From NCBI RefSeq assembly GCF_017876495.1, contig NZ_JAGIOB010000001.1, positions 2,852,001 through 2,916,000 of the forward strand: DNA of 64,000 nucleotides. Reading direction: 5' to 3'. This DNA comes from Microlunatus capsulatus (GTDB lineage: Bacteria; Actinomycetota; Actinomycetes; Propionibacteriales; Propionibacteriaceae). The translations under genes were made by a program, and so were the position numbers. The notes under the pieces were generated by a model, which was not told the origin of the DNA, did no database searches, and saw only the letters and a program-made list of their open reading frames with translations. Shown piece by piece: positions 1-8,322 of this stretch. Position 1 is the first letter of the stretch, and every line of letters starts with the position of its first letter.

Positions 1-1090
1 GGGCGTCGAGCGAGGCGATGGTGACCATCCGCGACGGGTCGGGCATCAGCTCGCCGCGGTCCAGCAGCGCGTCGAAGGCCGTGTTCCACTCGTGCCCGAA
101 GTGGATGTTGTGGTGCGCGGCGCTCTCCTCGGGGAGGCCGCGGACGCCGACGTGCCAGACGACGGCCGAGGGCGAGTAGTCGCCCTTGCCCGGGCGCGCG
201 GCCCGCGGCGGGGTCAGCTCGGGCAGCAGGTGCTCGTAGGCGACGGGGGTGTCCAGCGTGCAGACGACGGCGTCGGCGCTGACCGCCTCACCGCCCGCGA
301 GGCGGACGCCGGCCACCCGGCCGGTGGGGGAGCGCAGCACCGTCTCGACGCTCTCGCCGTAGCGGAACTGCGCGCCGGCCTTCTCGGCCGCCTGCGCCAG
401 CGCCAGGGGCACCGCGTGCATGCCGCCCTCGGGGAAGAAGACCCCCTCGATGCTGTCCATGTAGGTGATCACCGCGTAGAGGGCCAGCGCCTTCTCGGGC
501 GCCAGGCCGGCGTACATCGCCTGGAAGCTGAACAGCCGGTGCAGCCGCGGGTCCTGGAAGTGGGAGCGGACGGCCGGGCCCAGCCGGCGGAACGCGCCGA
601 GCTGCAGCAGCTTGGCGGCGGCCCGCGGGTTCTTCAGCAGCCCCAGCGGGGAGTCGAAGTTGGTGTCGATGAAGTTCGGCATCTCGGCGACGTAGAGCTT
701 GCGCAGCCACTCGACGAAGCCCTCGAAGGCCGCGGCGTCGACGCTGCCGCAGGTCTCGGCGATCTCCTGGCGCATCGCGTCGCGGTCGCCGCGGACCATG
801 ATCGTGCTGCCGTCGGCGTACACCGCGCGGTAGGCCGGGTCGAGGCGCTTGAGCGGGCCCAGCGCGGACAGGTCGCTGCCGGCGGCGCGGAGCACGTCGG
901 CGATGAGGTCCGGCATGGTCAGCACGCTGGGGCCGGTGTCGAAGGTGAAGCCGTCGCGCTGCAGCAGCCCGTTGCGGCCGCCGGCGATGTCCTCCCGCTC
1001 GACGACGGTGACGTCGTAGCCGCGACCGGCGAGGTGGCAGGCGGTGGAGAGGCCGGCGAGACCGGCCCCGATGACGACGACGGAGCTCAT
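1..1090 (-). CDS. crtI: Phytoene desaturase (CrtI family), 3' end beyond window
   Basis: FAD-dependent desaturase of carotenoid synthesis, which introduces double bonds into phytoene. About 363 N-terminal residues are visible of a family that is usually near 500. Residues 3-24 form the dinucleotide-binding fold with GAGLAGLS, followed by the acidic VVERE end of the second strand. The GGRNG and FDTGPSVLTMP motifs typical of CrtI/CrtN come next. It is last in an idi-crtE-crtI order on the minus strand, and crtE supplies the C20 precursor. The ATG at 1090 overlaps the stop of a ten-codon mini-ORF. The family call is firm. Whether it is a strict phytoene desaturase or a related carotenoid oxidoreductase cannot be decided without the C-terminus and the neighbouring crtB. 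Confidence 0.88.
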   Translation of the reverse strand, partial: MSSVVVIGAGLAGLSTACHLAGRGYDVTVVEREDIAGGRNGLLQRDGFTFDTGPSVLTMPDLIADVLRAAGSDLSALGPLKRLDPAYRAVYADGSTIMVRGDRDAMRQEIAETCGSVDAAAFEGFVEWLRKLYVAEMPNFIDTNFDSPLGLLKNPRAAAKLLQLGAFRRLGPAVRSHFQDPRLHRLFSFQAMYAGLAPEKALALYAVITYMDSIEGVFFPEGGMHAVPLALAQAAEKAGAQFRYGESVETVLRSPTGRVAGVRLAGGEAVSADAVVCTLDTPVAYEHLLPELTPPRAARPGKGDYSPSAVVWHVGVRGLPEESAAHHNIHFGHEWNTAFDALLDRGELMPDPSRMVTIASLDA

Positions 1091-1116
1091 GCGCGGGCCG
1101 GGGACGGGGTGGTCAT
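1087..1116 (-). CDS. Possible 9-aa leader mini-ORF coupled to crtI
   Basis: The frame ATG...TGA encodes MTTPSPARA, and its TGA overlaps the crtI ATG as ATGA. A GAGGAG sits upstream but about 12 nt from the ATG, so initiation would be weak. The crtI start has no good Shine-Dalgarno of its own, which makes translational coupling conceivable. It could equally be chance. Confidence 0.25.
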   Translation of the reverse strand: MTTPSPARA

Positions 1117-1166
1117 GCGGGTGGGGTGCTCCTCGAGCGGTGGGGTGGGACGGGGGCGAGGGCCGC

Positions 1167-2327
1167 TCACCGGTCGCGCCAGGCGATCCGGTGGGCCATC
1201 TGGGTGAGGCCGGCGACGCCGTCGGGGTCGAGCCCCTCGGCGCCGAGGGCGGCGACGGCGGCGTGCACGTGGGCGCTGATCCGGGACTCGACGGCGTCGA
1301 CGACGCCACCGGCCCGCAGCGCGTCCTGCAGGAAGACGACGTCGGCCGGGCTCAGCGCCGGGGTGCCGACCCGTTCCAGCACGTCGCGCGCCGGGCCCTG
1401 CAGCAGCTCGTGGGCCAGGGAGAGGATGACGGTGGGCTTGCCCGAGAGCAGGTCGTCACCGGCCGGCTTGCCGGTGCGGGCGGGGTCGCCCCAGACGCCC
1501 AGCAGGTCGTCGCGCAGCGCGAACGCCTCGCCGACCTCGGCGCCGTAGGTGGCCAGCACCTCGACGGTCGCGCGGTCGGCGCCGGCCGCGGTGGCGCCCA
1601 GCTGGAGGGGCCGCCAGACGGTGTAGCAGCCCGACTTGGCCTGGGCCACCTGGCGCGCGTGCTCCAGGTCGCGGCGGCCGGCGGCGCTGCCGGTGAGGTC
1701 CCGGCTCTGCCCGCGGACCAGCTCGACGACCAGCACCCGCCACACCGACCGCATGGCCGCCGGCAGCGAGCTGACGAGGTGGTCGGCCTCGGCGTGCGCG
1801 AGGTCGCCGACCAGGACCGCGATGCTGTCGCCGAAGCGGTTCGCGCTGCCGCGGCCCCCGCTGTGCAGGTGCAGCTGGGCGGCGAGGGTGTGCACCGAGG
1901 GCTGGCCGCGGCGGGAGGCGGACTCGTCCATGACGTCGTCGTGGATGAGGGCGAAGATGTGCAGCAGCTCCAGCGCCGTCGCGACCTGGAGGACGTCGGC
2001 CGCCCCGCGGTCGTCGCGCCGGCCGCCGGCCACCACCCAGCCCCACAGGCACATGCTCGGCCGGATGCGCTTGCCGCCGGTGCCCACGAGGCCGCGGAGC
2101 AGCTCGGGCAGGTCGCGGTCGGCCAGGATGTCGACGACGGCCCCGTGCGGGCTCAGCTCGTCGGTCCAGACGCGCTCGAGGTCGTCGACGACCTCGGCCA
2201 TCCGGGCGTCGACGCGGACGAGGAACTCCTCGTTCAGCTCACCGGCGCGGCGGGTCGGCAGGGCGACGACCGACGAGGACCCCCGACGCCGGCCCGGCAG
2301 GCCCGAGGGCGAGAGCTGCGAGCTCAT
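1167..2327 (-). CDS. crtE: Polyprenyl (geranylgeranyl-type) diphosphate synthase
   Basis: Trans-prenyltransferase that condenses IPP with allylic diphosphates, probably to GGPP for the carotenoid pathway. The first Asp-rich motif is DDVMDE, in LIHDDVMDESASRRGQP. The second is DDLLGVWGD. GGKRIRP, the IPP-binding segment, lies upstream of the first motif. Length is 386 aa, normal for actinobacterial IdsA/CrtE proteins. I chose the ATG at 2327 because GGAGG lies 5-6 nt upstream; an in-frame GTG at 2345 would put that site inside the gene. It follows idi with a short gap and precedes crtI. Chain length (C15, C20 or C25) cannot be read from the sequence by eye; the operon argues for C20. Confidence 0.9.
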   Translation of the reverse strand: MSSQLSPSGLPGRRRGSSSVVALPTRRAGELNEEFLVRVDARMAEVVDDLERVWTDELSPHGAVVDILADRDLPELLRGLVGTGGKRIRPSMCLWGWVVAGGRRDDRGAADVLQVATALELLHIFALIHDDVMDESASRRGQPSVHTLAAQLHLHSGGRGSANRFGDSIAVLVGDLAHAEADHLVSSLPAAMRSVWRVLVVELVRGQSRDLTGSAAGRRDLEHARQVAQAKSGCYTVWRPLQLGATAAGADRATVEVLATYGAEVGEAFALRDDLLGVWGDPARTGKPAGDDLLSGKPTVILSLAHELLQGPARDVLERVGTPALSPADVVFLQDALRAGGVVDAVESRISAHVHAAVAALGAEGLDPDGVAGLTQMAHRIAWRDR

Positions 2328-2355
2328 CGCGTCCTCCGACCGCACGGGTGCCCCC

Positions 2356-2892
2356 TCACCCGGTCACCGCCAGGCGCTCGACCTGCAGCACCGACCAGGG
2401 GCTGAACACGAACGGGGTCGCCCCCACCGCACGCACCACGTCGTCCCATGCCCCCCACTTCCAGTCCATGACCTCGGCAGGGTTCGCTGCGGGGTCCGCG
2501 ACCGGATGCAGGGCGCGGGCCCGGTACACCGGGCAGATCTCGTTCTCGACGACGCCGCTGGCGTCGGTGGCGGTGTAGGCGAAGTCGGGCAGCACGCACT
2601 CGAGCGGTCCGACGGCCAGGCCCAGCTCCTCGCCGACGCGGCGGCGGACGGCGTCCTCCATGTCCTCGCCGGGCGCGGGGTGGCCGCAGCAGGTGTTGGT
2701 CCACACGCCGGGCCAGGTGCGCTTGCCCAGCGCCCGCCGGGTCAGCAGCAGGCGGTCGTCCTCGTCGAACAGGTAGAGCGAGAAGGCCAGGTGCAGGGGC
2801 GTCTCCGCGTCGTGCACCTCGGACTTCAGCCGCTGCCCGATGGGCTCGCCGGCCGCGCTCATCAGCACCACCGACTCCTCGGTCACCGTCAT
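2356..2892 (-). CDS. idi: Isopentenyl-diphosphate delta-isomerase, type I
   Basis: Nudix-fold enzyme that interconverts IPP and DMAPP, giving the allylic primer used by the prenyl synthase downstream. The active-site Cys motif TNTCCGHP and the acidic ENEICPV motif of type I enzymes are present, as is the Nudix-like segment AVRRRVGEELG. Length is 178 aa, as expected. The ATG at 2892 has GGAGAGGG about 6 nt upstream. An in-frame upstream start at 2913 lacks this support. It is the first gene of the idi-crtE-crtI operon, with a TAGAGT -10 candidate at 2964-2969. Confidence 0.93.
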   Translation of the reverse strand: MTVTEESVVLMSAAGEPIGQRLKSEVHDAETPLHLAFSLYLFDEDDRLLLTRRALGKRTWPGVWTNTCCGHPAPGEDMEDAVRRRVGEELGLAVGPLECVLPDFAYTATDASGVVENEICPVYRARALHPVADPAANPAEVMDWKWGAWDDVVRAVGATPFVFSPWSVLQVERLAVTG

Positions 2893-3302
2893 CGGGGTCC
2901 CTCTCCGCAGCAACGGCTGCGGCGGTCCCCGTGACCTGCTCGACCCGCGTCGTCCACGCCGTCACTCTAGCGAGGCGTCCACAGGACCCCGGCCGCGCGC
3001 GGGCCGCGCCCGGACGGCGTCCCGCGCGGCGGACCGGGGTGATCCGCCCCACACCGGATCCGCCCCCCGGGGTCCCGCCGCGGGGGCCGTCACGCTCAGC
3101 GGGTAACGAGTGCGTTCCACTTCGGCCGGGAATGCGCTCCGGGGGCCGGTCGAGGATTTCCTCCCGGGGTCAGGGCGGGGGAAATGCCCTACGATGAGCC
3201 GCGGCGCTCCCCCGGTGCGGAGGGTGCGCATCTTTGTTCATCATTCGACTGCTCAGCATGCGTCGGCGGGGACGGCGAGCGGCCAAGGGGGACACCAACA
3301 GC
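2893..3302. promoter_or_regulatory. Divergent regulatory region between idi and the glycan operon
   Basis: This 410-bp stretch has no gene I can support. It holds the idi -10 (2964-2969) and the pair GTCACG (3089-3094) and GTAACGA (3103-3109). An imperfect inverted repeat with ends ATTTCC and GGAAAT (3156-3185) is followed by a TACGAT -10 candidate (3190-3195) for the rightward operon. The inverted repeat overlaps the expected -35 zone, so it could be an operator. Confidence 0.4.
2964..2969 (-). promoter_or_regulatory. -10 box TAGAGT for the idi-crtE-crtI operon
   Basis: On the minus strand TAGAGT fits the actinobacterial TANNNT consensus and lies about 70 nt before the idi start. No clear -35 is visible. 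Confidence 0.45.
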
Positions 3303-4460
3303 ATGAGTGACGAGCGCATCAGTGTGCTCATCGCCAACCCGTCGCCCGACGTCTACGGGTCCGACCTGCAGATGCTGGAGAGCATCTCGGCGATGACCGC
3401 GCAGGGCTGGCGGGTCGTGGTGGCTCTGCCGTCCGACGGCGAGCTGGTCCCCCGGATCCGGGCGCGCGGCGGTGAGGTCCACTTCTTCTCCTTCCCGGTG
3501 CTGCGCCGGGCCAACCAGTCGGCGGCCGCCTTCGCCGGCATGGTCGGCTCCGCGGCGCTGGCGGTGCCCCGGCTGGTCGGGCTGATCCGCCGGCTGAAGC
3601 CCTCGCTGGTCTACGTCAACACCGTCACCCTGCCGTGGTGGCTGCTGGCCGCCCGGCTGACCGGCACCCCGACCGTCTGCCACCTGCACGAGGCCGAGAA
3701 CACCGACTCCCCGGTCGTGCGCCGCGCGCTCGTCGCGCCGCTGCGGCTGGCGCACGCCGTCATCGTCATCAGCCGGTCGGCGATGGCCGCCATGGTGGAG
3801 GCCGACCCCGGCCTGGAGGCCCGCGGCCGGCTCATCTACAACGGCGTGCCCACCCCGCCCGAGGAGCCGTCCCCGCCCGCCCGCGACCTGCCGCTGCGCG
3901 CCGTCGTCGTCGGCCGGCTCTCCCCGCGGAAGGCGCCGCACCTGGCGCTGGAGGCCGTCGGCCGGCTCCGCCAGCAGGGCGTCGCCCTCGAGGTCGAGCT
4001 CGCCGGCTCCGCCTTCCCCGGTTACGAGTGGTACGTCGAGCAGCTGGAGCAGCGCGCGGCCCAGGAGGACCTGGCCGGCGCCGTCACCTTCTCGGGCTAC
4101 TGCTCGCCCATCTGGCCCGCCCTGGAGCGCGCCGACCTGGCCATCGCCCCCTCGCTGCGCGAGCCCTTCGGCAACGCCGTCGTCGAGGCGCAGATGTCGC
4201 TGCGGCCGGTCGTCGCCACCGCGGCCCTCGGCCACCTGGAGAGCATCACCGACGAGCAGACCGGCCTGCTGGTCCCGGCCGAGGACGTGGACGCGATGGC
4301 CGACGCCGTCCGGCGCCTCGTCGAGGACGCCGAGCTGGCCGGCTCGCTGGCCGCCGCCGCCCGCGCCAACGCGCTCGCGCGCTTCACCACCGGGCGCTAC
4401 AACGCCGAGGTCGTGGGGCTCGTCCGCGAGCTGACCGGCACCGTGGAGGTGGCCCCGTGA
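3303..4460 (+). CDS. Glycosyltransferase family 4
   Basis: GT-B retaining glycosyltransferase of 385 aa, predicted to act on a lipid-linked glycan at the cytoplasmic membrane. The N-terminal acceptor domain begins VLIANPSPDVYGSDLQ. The C-terminal sugar-nucleotide domain (from about residue 190) contains AVVVGRLSPRKAP and the E-X7-E motif EPFGNAVVE. I chose the ATG at 3303, where homology-like sequence begins; a TTG at 3234 and an ATG at 3258 are in frame but add a basic tail. It is the first gene of a tightly packed operon, and its TGA overlaps the next GTG. Donor and acceptor are unknown. Confidence 0.85.
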   Translation: MSDERISVLIANPSPDVYGSDLQMLESISAMTAQGWRVVVALPSDGELVPRIRARGGEVHFFSFPVLRRANQSAAAFAGMVGSAALAVPRLVGLIRRLKPSLVYVNTVTLPWWLLAARLTGTPTVCHLHEAENTDSPVVRRALVAPLRLAHAVIVISRSAMAAMVEADPGLEARGRLIYNGVPTPPEEPSPPARDLPLRAVVVGRLSPRKAPHLALEAVGRLRQQGVALEVELAGSAFPGYEWYVEQLEQRAAQEDLAGAVTFSGYCSPIWPALERADLAIAPSLREPFGNAVVEAQMSLRPVVATAALGHLESITDEQTGLLVPAEDVDAMADAVRRLVEDAELAGSLAAAARANALARFTTGRYNAEVVGLVRELTGTVEVAP

Positions 4461-5734
4461 GCGCCGTCGCCAGCCTGGCCGGGGTGCTGGACCGGCTGCC
4501 GGGCAGCCGTCGGTTCACCGCCACCCCGCGCTCGCGGACGGTCCGCATCCTCGGCACCCACGGCGTGCCCGCGAACTACGGCGGCTTCGAGACCGCGGCC
4601 GAGAACGTGGCCCTGTTCCTGCGCGACCAGGGCTGGCGCGTCGTCGTCTACTGCCAGGTCCCGGGCACCGGTCCGGTGACCGAGGACGTCTGGAACGGCC
4701 TGGAGCGGGTGCTCATCCCCGTCGACCGGGAGGGCTGGCTGGGCACGTCGCAGTTCGACTGGCTCTCCATCACCCACGCCGCGAAGCACCGCGACGTCTG
4801 CCTCACCTTCGGCTACAACACCGCCGTCTTCAACGTGGTGCAGCGGGTGCTCGGCATCCCCAACGTCATCAACATGGACGGCATCGAGTGGTCGCGGGCC
4901 CGCTGGGGCAAGCTGCGCCAGGCCATCCTCTACACCAACGAGCGGATCGCCTGCTTCGTCGGCAACCACCTCGTCGCCGACCACCCGGTCATCGAGACCT
5001 ACCTGCACACCCGGGCGCCGGCGCGGAAGGTCAGCACGGTCACCTACGGCGGCCCGACGGTGCTCGACGCCCCGACCGACGTCGTGGAGGCGCACGGGCT
5101 CACCCCCGGCCGCTACCTGACGCTGATCGCCCGGCCGATCCCCGAGAACACGATCCTCGAGATCGTGCAGGGCTTCTCGGCCCGCCCGCGCGGCGTCGAG
5201 CTGGTCGTCCTGGGCGGCTACAAGCCCGACGAGGACGCCTACCACCGGGCCGTCGTCGAGGCGGCCGGTCCCGAGGTGCGCTTCGTCGGCGGCATCTACG
5301 ACCCGGCGGCCACCGCCGCCCTCCGCTTCCACAGCCTCGGCTACGTGCACGGCCACACCGTCGGCGGCACGAACCCGTCGCTGGTCGAGGCGCTGGGCGC
5401 CGGGAACCCGGTGATCGCGCACGACAACGCCTACAACCGCTGGGTGGCCGGCGACGCCGCCCTCTACTTCCGCACCGCCGCGGACGTCGACGCCCGGGTC
5501 GGGGAGCTGGTGGCCTCCCCGGAGACCGCCGCCCGGCTCGGCGCGGCCGCCCGCGTCCGGCACGCCTCCGAGTTCACCTGGGAGCACGTCGCCGGCCAGT
5601 ACGAGCAGCTGCTGCTGCCCTACCTCGGGCCCGACGGGCGCCGAGGGGTCACCGCGGGGATGGCCGACACGCACGAGACCGGAGGGATGCCGGTGGTCCA
5701 GACCGCAGGGACAACAGGAAGCGAGCAGTCGTGA
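4457..5734 (+). CDS. DUF1972/GT4 glycosyltransferase (rhamnosyltransferase-like)
   Basis: 425-aa glycosyltransferase. It starts with the DUF1972 type of N-terminus seen in rhamnosyltransferases of capsule clusters: HGVPANYGGFETAAEN at about residues 35-50, and NMDGIEWSRARW at about 140. The C-terminal GT4 domain carries GGTNPSLVEALGAGNPV. The GTG start overlaps the preceding TGA (GTGA), and its own stop overlaps the next GTG, so the genes are translationally coupled. The rhamnosyl assignment rests on family association only. Confidence 0.85.
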   Translation: MSAVASLAGVLDRLPGSRRFTATPRSRTVRILGTHGVPANYGGFETAAENVALFLRDQGWRVVVYCQVPGTGPVTEDVWNGLERVLIPVDREGWLGTSQFDWLSITHAAKHRDVCLTFGYNTAVFNVVQRVLGIPNVINMDGIEWSRARWGKLRQAILYTNERIACFVGNHLVADHPVIETYLHTRAPARKVSTVTYGGPTVLDAPTDVVEAHGLTPGRYLTLIARPIPENTILEIVQGFSARPRGVELVVLGGYKPDEDAYHRAVVEAAGPEVRFVGGIYDPAATAALRFHSLGYVHGHTVGGTNPSLVEALGAGNPVIAHDNAYNRWVAGDAALYFRTAADVDARVGELVASPETAARLGAAARVRHASEFTWEHVAGQYEQLLLPYLGPDGRRGVTAGMADTHETGGMPVVQTAGTTGSEQS

Positions 5735-6885
5735 TCAGAGTCGGAGTCGTGGGGCTGGGCAAGATGGGCCTCTCCCACCTGTCCATGTTCAACGCCCACC
5801 CGGAGGTGGAGGTCGCGGGCATCTGCGACTCCGCCGGCTACATGCTGGGCGTGCTGAACAAGTACACCGGGCTGAAGACCTACGCCGACATGGGCGCGAT
5901 GCTCGACGACGCCGAGCTCGACGCCGTGGTCATCTCGACCCCGTCGAGCATGCACGCGCCGATGGTCCGCACCGCTCTGGAGCGCGGGGTGAGCGTCTTC
6001 TGCGAGAAGCCGTTCTGCCTCGACCCGGCCGACTCCGCCGCCCTCACCGCGCTGGCGGAGGAGAAGGGCCTGGTCACCCAGGTCGGCTACCACTACCGCT
6101 TCGTCGGCGCCTTCGCCGAGGTGAAGCGGCTGCTGGACCTCGGTGCCATCGGCCGGGTCACCCACGTGCTGGCCGAGGCCTACGGCCCCGTCGTGCTCAA
6201 GCCGCAGGGCAGCACCTGGCGGACCAAGAAGGCGCTCGGCGGCGGCAGCCTCTACGACTACGCCGCGCACCCGCTGAACCTCGTCAACTGGTACCTGGGC
6301 GAGGCGGAGCGGGCCGGCGGCTCGGTGCTCAACCCGGTGTTCTCCCGCGAGACCGACGACGAGGTGTTCAGCACCCTGTTCTTCGACCCGGCCACGCCGG
6401 GCGGGGCGCCGGTCACCGCTCAGCTGTCGGTGAACTGGAGCGACGAGTCGCAGCGCAAGATGACGACCAAGGTGACCATCTGGGGCACCGAGGGCCGCAT
6501 CTCCGCCGACCGCCAGGAGGTGCAGGTCTTCCTCCGCGACGGCGCCGCCGTGCCCGACGGCTACGTGCCCGGGTGGAACGTCAAGTACACGACGGAGCTG
6601 ACCGAGGAGGTCTGGTTCTACCTGCGCGGCGAGGAGTACAGCGCGCAGGTCGACACCTTCGTCACCCGGGTGATCAAGGGCGAGACCGAGGGCGTCAACA
6701 ACTTCGCCCACGCCGCCGCCACCGACCGGGCCATCCAGCTCATGGTCGACGACGCCGCCGGCGTGGTCCGCGCCCCCGCGACGGGTGCGCTCGCCGCCCC
6801 GGCCGGGCGGACCGGCCGTTCCCTGCCCGGGGCCGTGCGCTCCCGGGTCCGCTCGCTGCTGCAGAAGGTGGGGGTCGCCCGATGA
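5731..6885 (+). CDS. Gfo/Idh/MocA family NAD(P)-dependent oxidoreductase
   Basis: 384-aa sugar or polyol oxidoreductase. The Rossmann domain begins VGVVGLGKMGLSHL and ends around the diagnostic EKPFC motif (about residue 95). GYHYRF and the C-terminal alpha/beta domain follow. The family oxidises or epimerises nucleotide sugars and inositols, so here it probably prepares or modifies a sugar for the flanking transferases. The GTG start overlaps the upstream stop. The last 30 residues are basic and Ala-rich and look like an extra tail. Its substrate is not predictable. Confidence 0.85.
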   Translation: MIRVGVVGLGKMGLSHLSMFNAHPEVEVAGICDSAGYMLGVLNKYTGLKTYADMGAMLDDAELDAVVISTPSSMHAPMVRTALERGVSVFCEKPFCLDPADSAALTALAEEKGLVTQVGYHYRFVGAFAEVKRLLDLGAIGRVTHVLAEAYGPVVLKPQGSTWRTKKALGGGSLYDYAAHPLNLVNWYLGEAERAGGSVLNPVFSRETDDEVFSTLFFDPATPGGAPVTAQLSVNWSDESQRKMTTKVTIWGTEGRISADRQEVQVFLRDGAAVPDGYVPGWNVKYTTELTEEVWFYLRGEEYSAQVDTFVTRVIKGETEGVNNFAHAAATDRAIQLMVDDAAGVVRAPATGALAAPAGRTGRSLPGAVRSRVRSLLQKVGVAR

Positions 6886-7775
6886 CCACGACGACGACCG
6901 AGCAGGTCCGGATGGACCGGCTGCTGTTCGGGGACAACCAGTTCTTCGGCGTGAACCACATGTCCGAGGAGAAGGCCCGCGCGCAGGCCATGAAGTTCCA
7001 GGACATCAGCGTGGTGCAGTCGGTGCTCGACGACGCCTACGACGAGGGCGTCACGACCTTCATGTGCACCACGCACGACCGGATCGCCCTGGTGGCCGAT
7101 CACGTCCGCGCCAACCCCGAGCGCTACCCGGACATGACCTTCTACCCGTGCATGCCGTACGCGCACAAGTACGCCAACGCCATGACCGAGGACGGCCCGC
7201 TGGGCGCCATCAAGCGCTTCCTGCCGGACGAGGGCTTCCTCGACGCGGCGCTGCGCGGCAGCCGCTCGCTGGCCACCAAGGACATCGAGGGCATCGTCAC
7301 GCTGCTCATCGACTCCGAGATGAAGATGTTCGCCGGGCTCCGGACGCCGGTCATCTTCCTGCAGAACGTCGTCGTCGACCTGCTCCTCGGGCTGGGCTTC
7401 AACGAGGCCTTCAAGATCTTCCACGACCACGTCCGGGCCCGCTACGGCGCCGAGCCGGGGTTCATCACCATGAACACCCCGGCCCTGCTGGACGTGCTGG
7501 ACGGCCTCGGGATCGTCAACCCGATCGTCTGCTCCAACATCAACAAGGTCGGATTCCGGATGAGCGGCGGCATGGAGGCCTACCACCGGATGCTGGCCGA
7601 GCGGGAGTTCCGCGCGATCGCCATGTCGGTCTTCGCGTCCGGGGCCATCGAGCCGCGCGAGGCGATCGAGTGGGTCTGCGCCCAGCCGAACATCGAGTCG
7701 ATCGTGTTCGGGGCCTCCAGCCGCCGCAACATCGCCGGCACCAAGGCCCTCGTCGACCAGTACTGGGTCCGCTGA
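6882..7775 (+). CDS. Unrecognised protein, probably TIM-barrel, in glycan operon
   Basis: 297 aa. The ATG overlaps the upstream stop as ATGA. Landmarks are LLFGDNQFFGVNHMSEEKA near the N-terminus, TFMCTTHDR at about 58, YPCMPYAHKYANA at about 86, and a C-terminal IESIVFGASSRRNI. That last segment resembles the phosphate-grip strand of aldo/keto-reductase-like barrels, and the alternation of hydrophobic strands fits a TIM barrel. I do not see the AKR catalytic Tyr-Lys pattern. Conserved-looking His, Asp and Cys residues suggest an enzyme rather than a structural protein. Position between an oxidoreductase and CDP-alcohol genes implies a role in building an unusual glycan substituent. Confidence 0.7.
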   Translation: MTTTTTEQVRMDRLLFGDNQFFGVNHMSEEKARAQAMKFQDISVVQSVLDDAYDEGVTTFMCTTHDRIALVADHVRANPERYPDMTFYPCMPYAHKYANAMTEDGPLGAIKRFLPDEGFLDAALRGSRSLATKDIEGIVTLLIDSEMKMFAGLRTPVIFLQNVVVDLLLGLGFNEAFKIFHDHVRARYGAEPGFITMNTPALLDVLDGLGIVNPIVCSNINKVGFRMSGGMEAYHRMLAEREFRAIAMSVFASGAIEPREAIEWVCAQPNIESIVFGASSRRNIAGTKALVDQYWVR

Positions 7776-7820
7776 GCGCTCCGGGGCCCGGGGGTCACGA
7801 GGCTGTGACGTCGGGCTCAT

Positions 7821-7842
7821 CCGCCGCCTTTCCGGGCGGCGG
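7821..7842 (+). terminator. GC-rich hairpin between two sub-operons
   Basis: The arms CCGCCGCC (7821-7828) and GGCGGCGG (7835-7842) are perfect, with a 6-nt loop. It lies in the 157-nt gap after 7775. It may terminate or attenuate the first four genes ahead of the CDP-alcohol trio. Confidence 0.45.
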
Positions 7843-7932
7843 CGGGGCCCTTTCCGGCTACCCTTCCGGTACCGGACGCCGGGGTGCCGAGAATCCAGTC
7901 CGCAAACACCCGCGTGTGGGGAGTTGAGCACA

Positions 7933-8322
7933 TTGTCTGTCGGTTATCTCGCCCACAGCTTCGACCTTCTGAACGTCCGCGACCTCGACCTGGTGGCCCA
8001 GGCCGGGGAGCGCTGCGACGAGCTCGTGGCCGGCGTCCTCGCCGACGACCTCGTCGAACAGCGCTACGGCCGGCGGCCGGTGGTGCCGGTGGCCGAGCGG
8101 CTCGCCCTGGTCGCCCGCGTCCGCGGGGTCAGCCGCGCCGTCGAGCAGACGGGTGCCGAGGTGCCCGCCGAGGTGGGAGCCGTGACGGCGTTCGTCGTCG
8201 CCGACGAGCCCTCGGTGCTCGACGGGGTCGACGCCGTCGTGCTCAGCCCGCGCCGGGAGACCGCCTCCGACGTGCTCCGGCACGCGCTGCGGGCCGCGGT
8301 CTCCGACGAGGCCGTCGCCTGA
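7933..8322 (+). CDS. Degenerate cytidylyltransferase-like protein
   Basis: 129 aa, aligning end to end with the intact cytidylyltransferase at 9086-9505. It has VGYLAHSFDLLNVRDLDLVAQAG-like sequence where the partner has VGYVPGAWDMFHVGHLNILLRA. The catalytic HxGH is replaced by NVRD and the C-terminal S/T-rich CTP-binding motif is missing, so catalysis is unlikely. CDELVAGVLADD and PVVPVAERL match the partner region by region. I chose the TTG at 7933 because GGGGAG (7918-7923) lies 9 nt upstream; a TTG at 7924 is too close to it. Its stop overlaps the next ATG. A regulatory or complex-forming subunit is the likeliest role. Confidence 0.75.
   Translation: MSVGYLAHSFDLLNVRDLDLVAQAGERCDELVAGVLADDLVEQRYGRRPVVPVAERLALVARVRGVSRAVEQTGAEVPAEVGAVTAFVVADEPSVLDGVDAVVLSPRRETASDVLRHALRAAVSDEAVA

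Noticed and set aside
92-2405. Two long plus-strand frames over the carotenoid genes
   Set aside because: They mirror crtI and crtE, whose motifs are unmistakable on the minus strand.
4397-6711. Long minus-strand frames opposite the glycan operon
   Set aside because: They lack family motifs and overlap genes with clear catalytic motifs.
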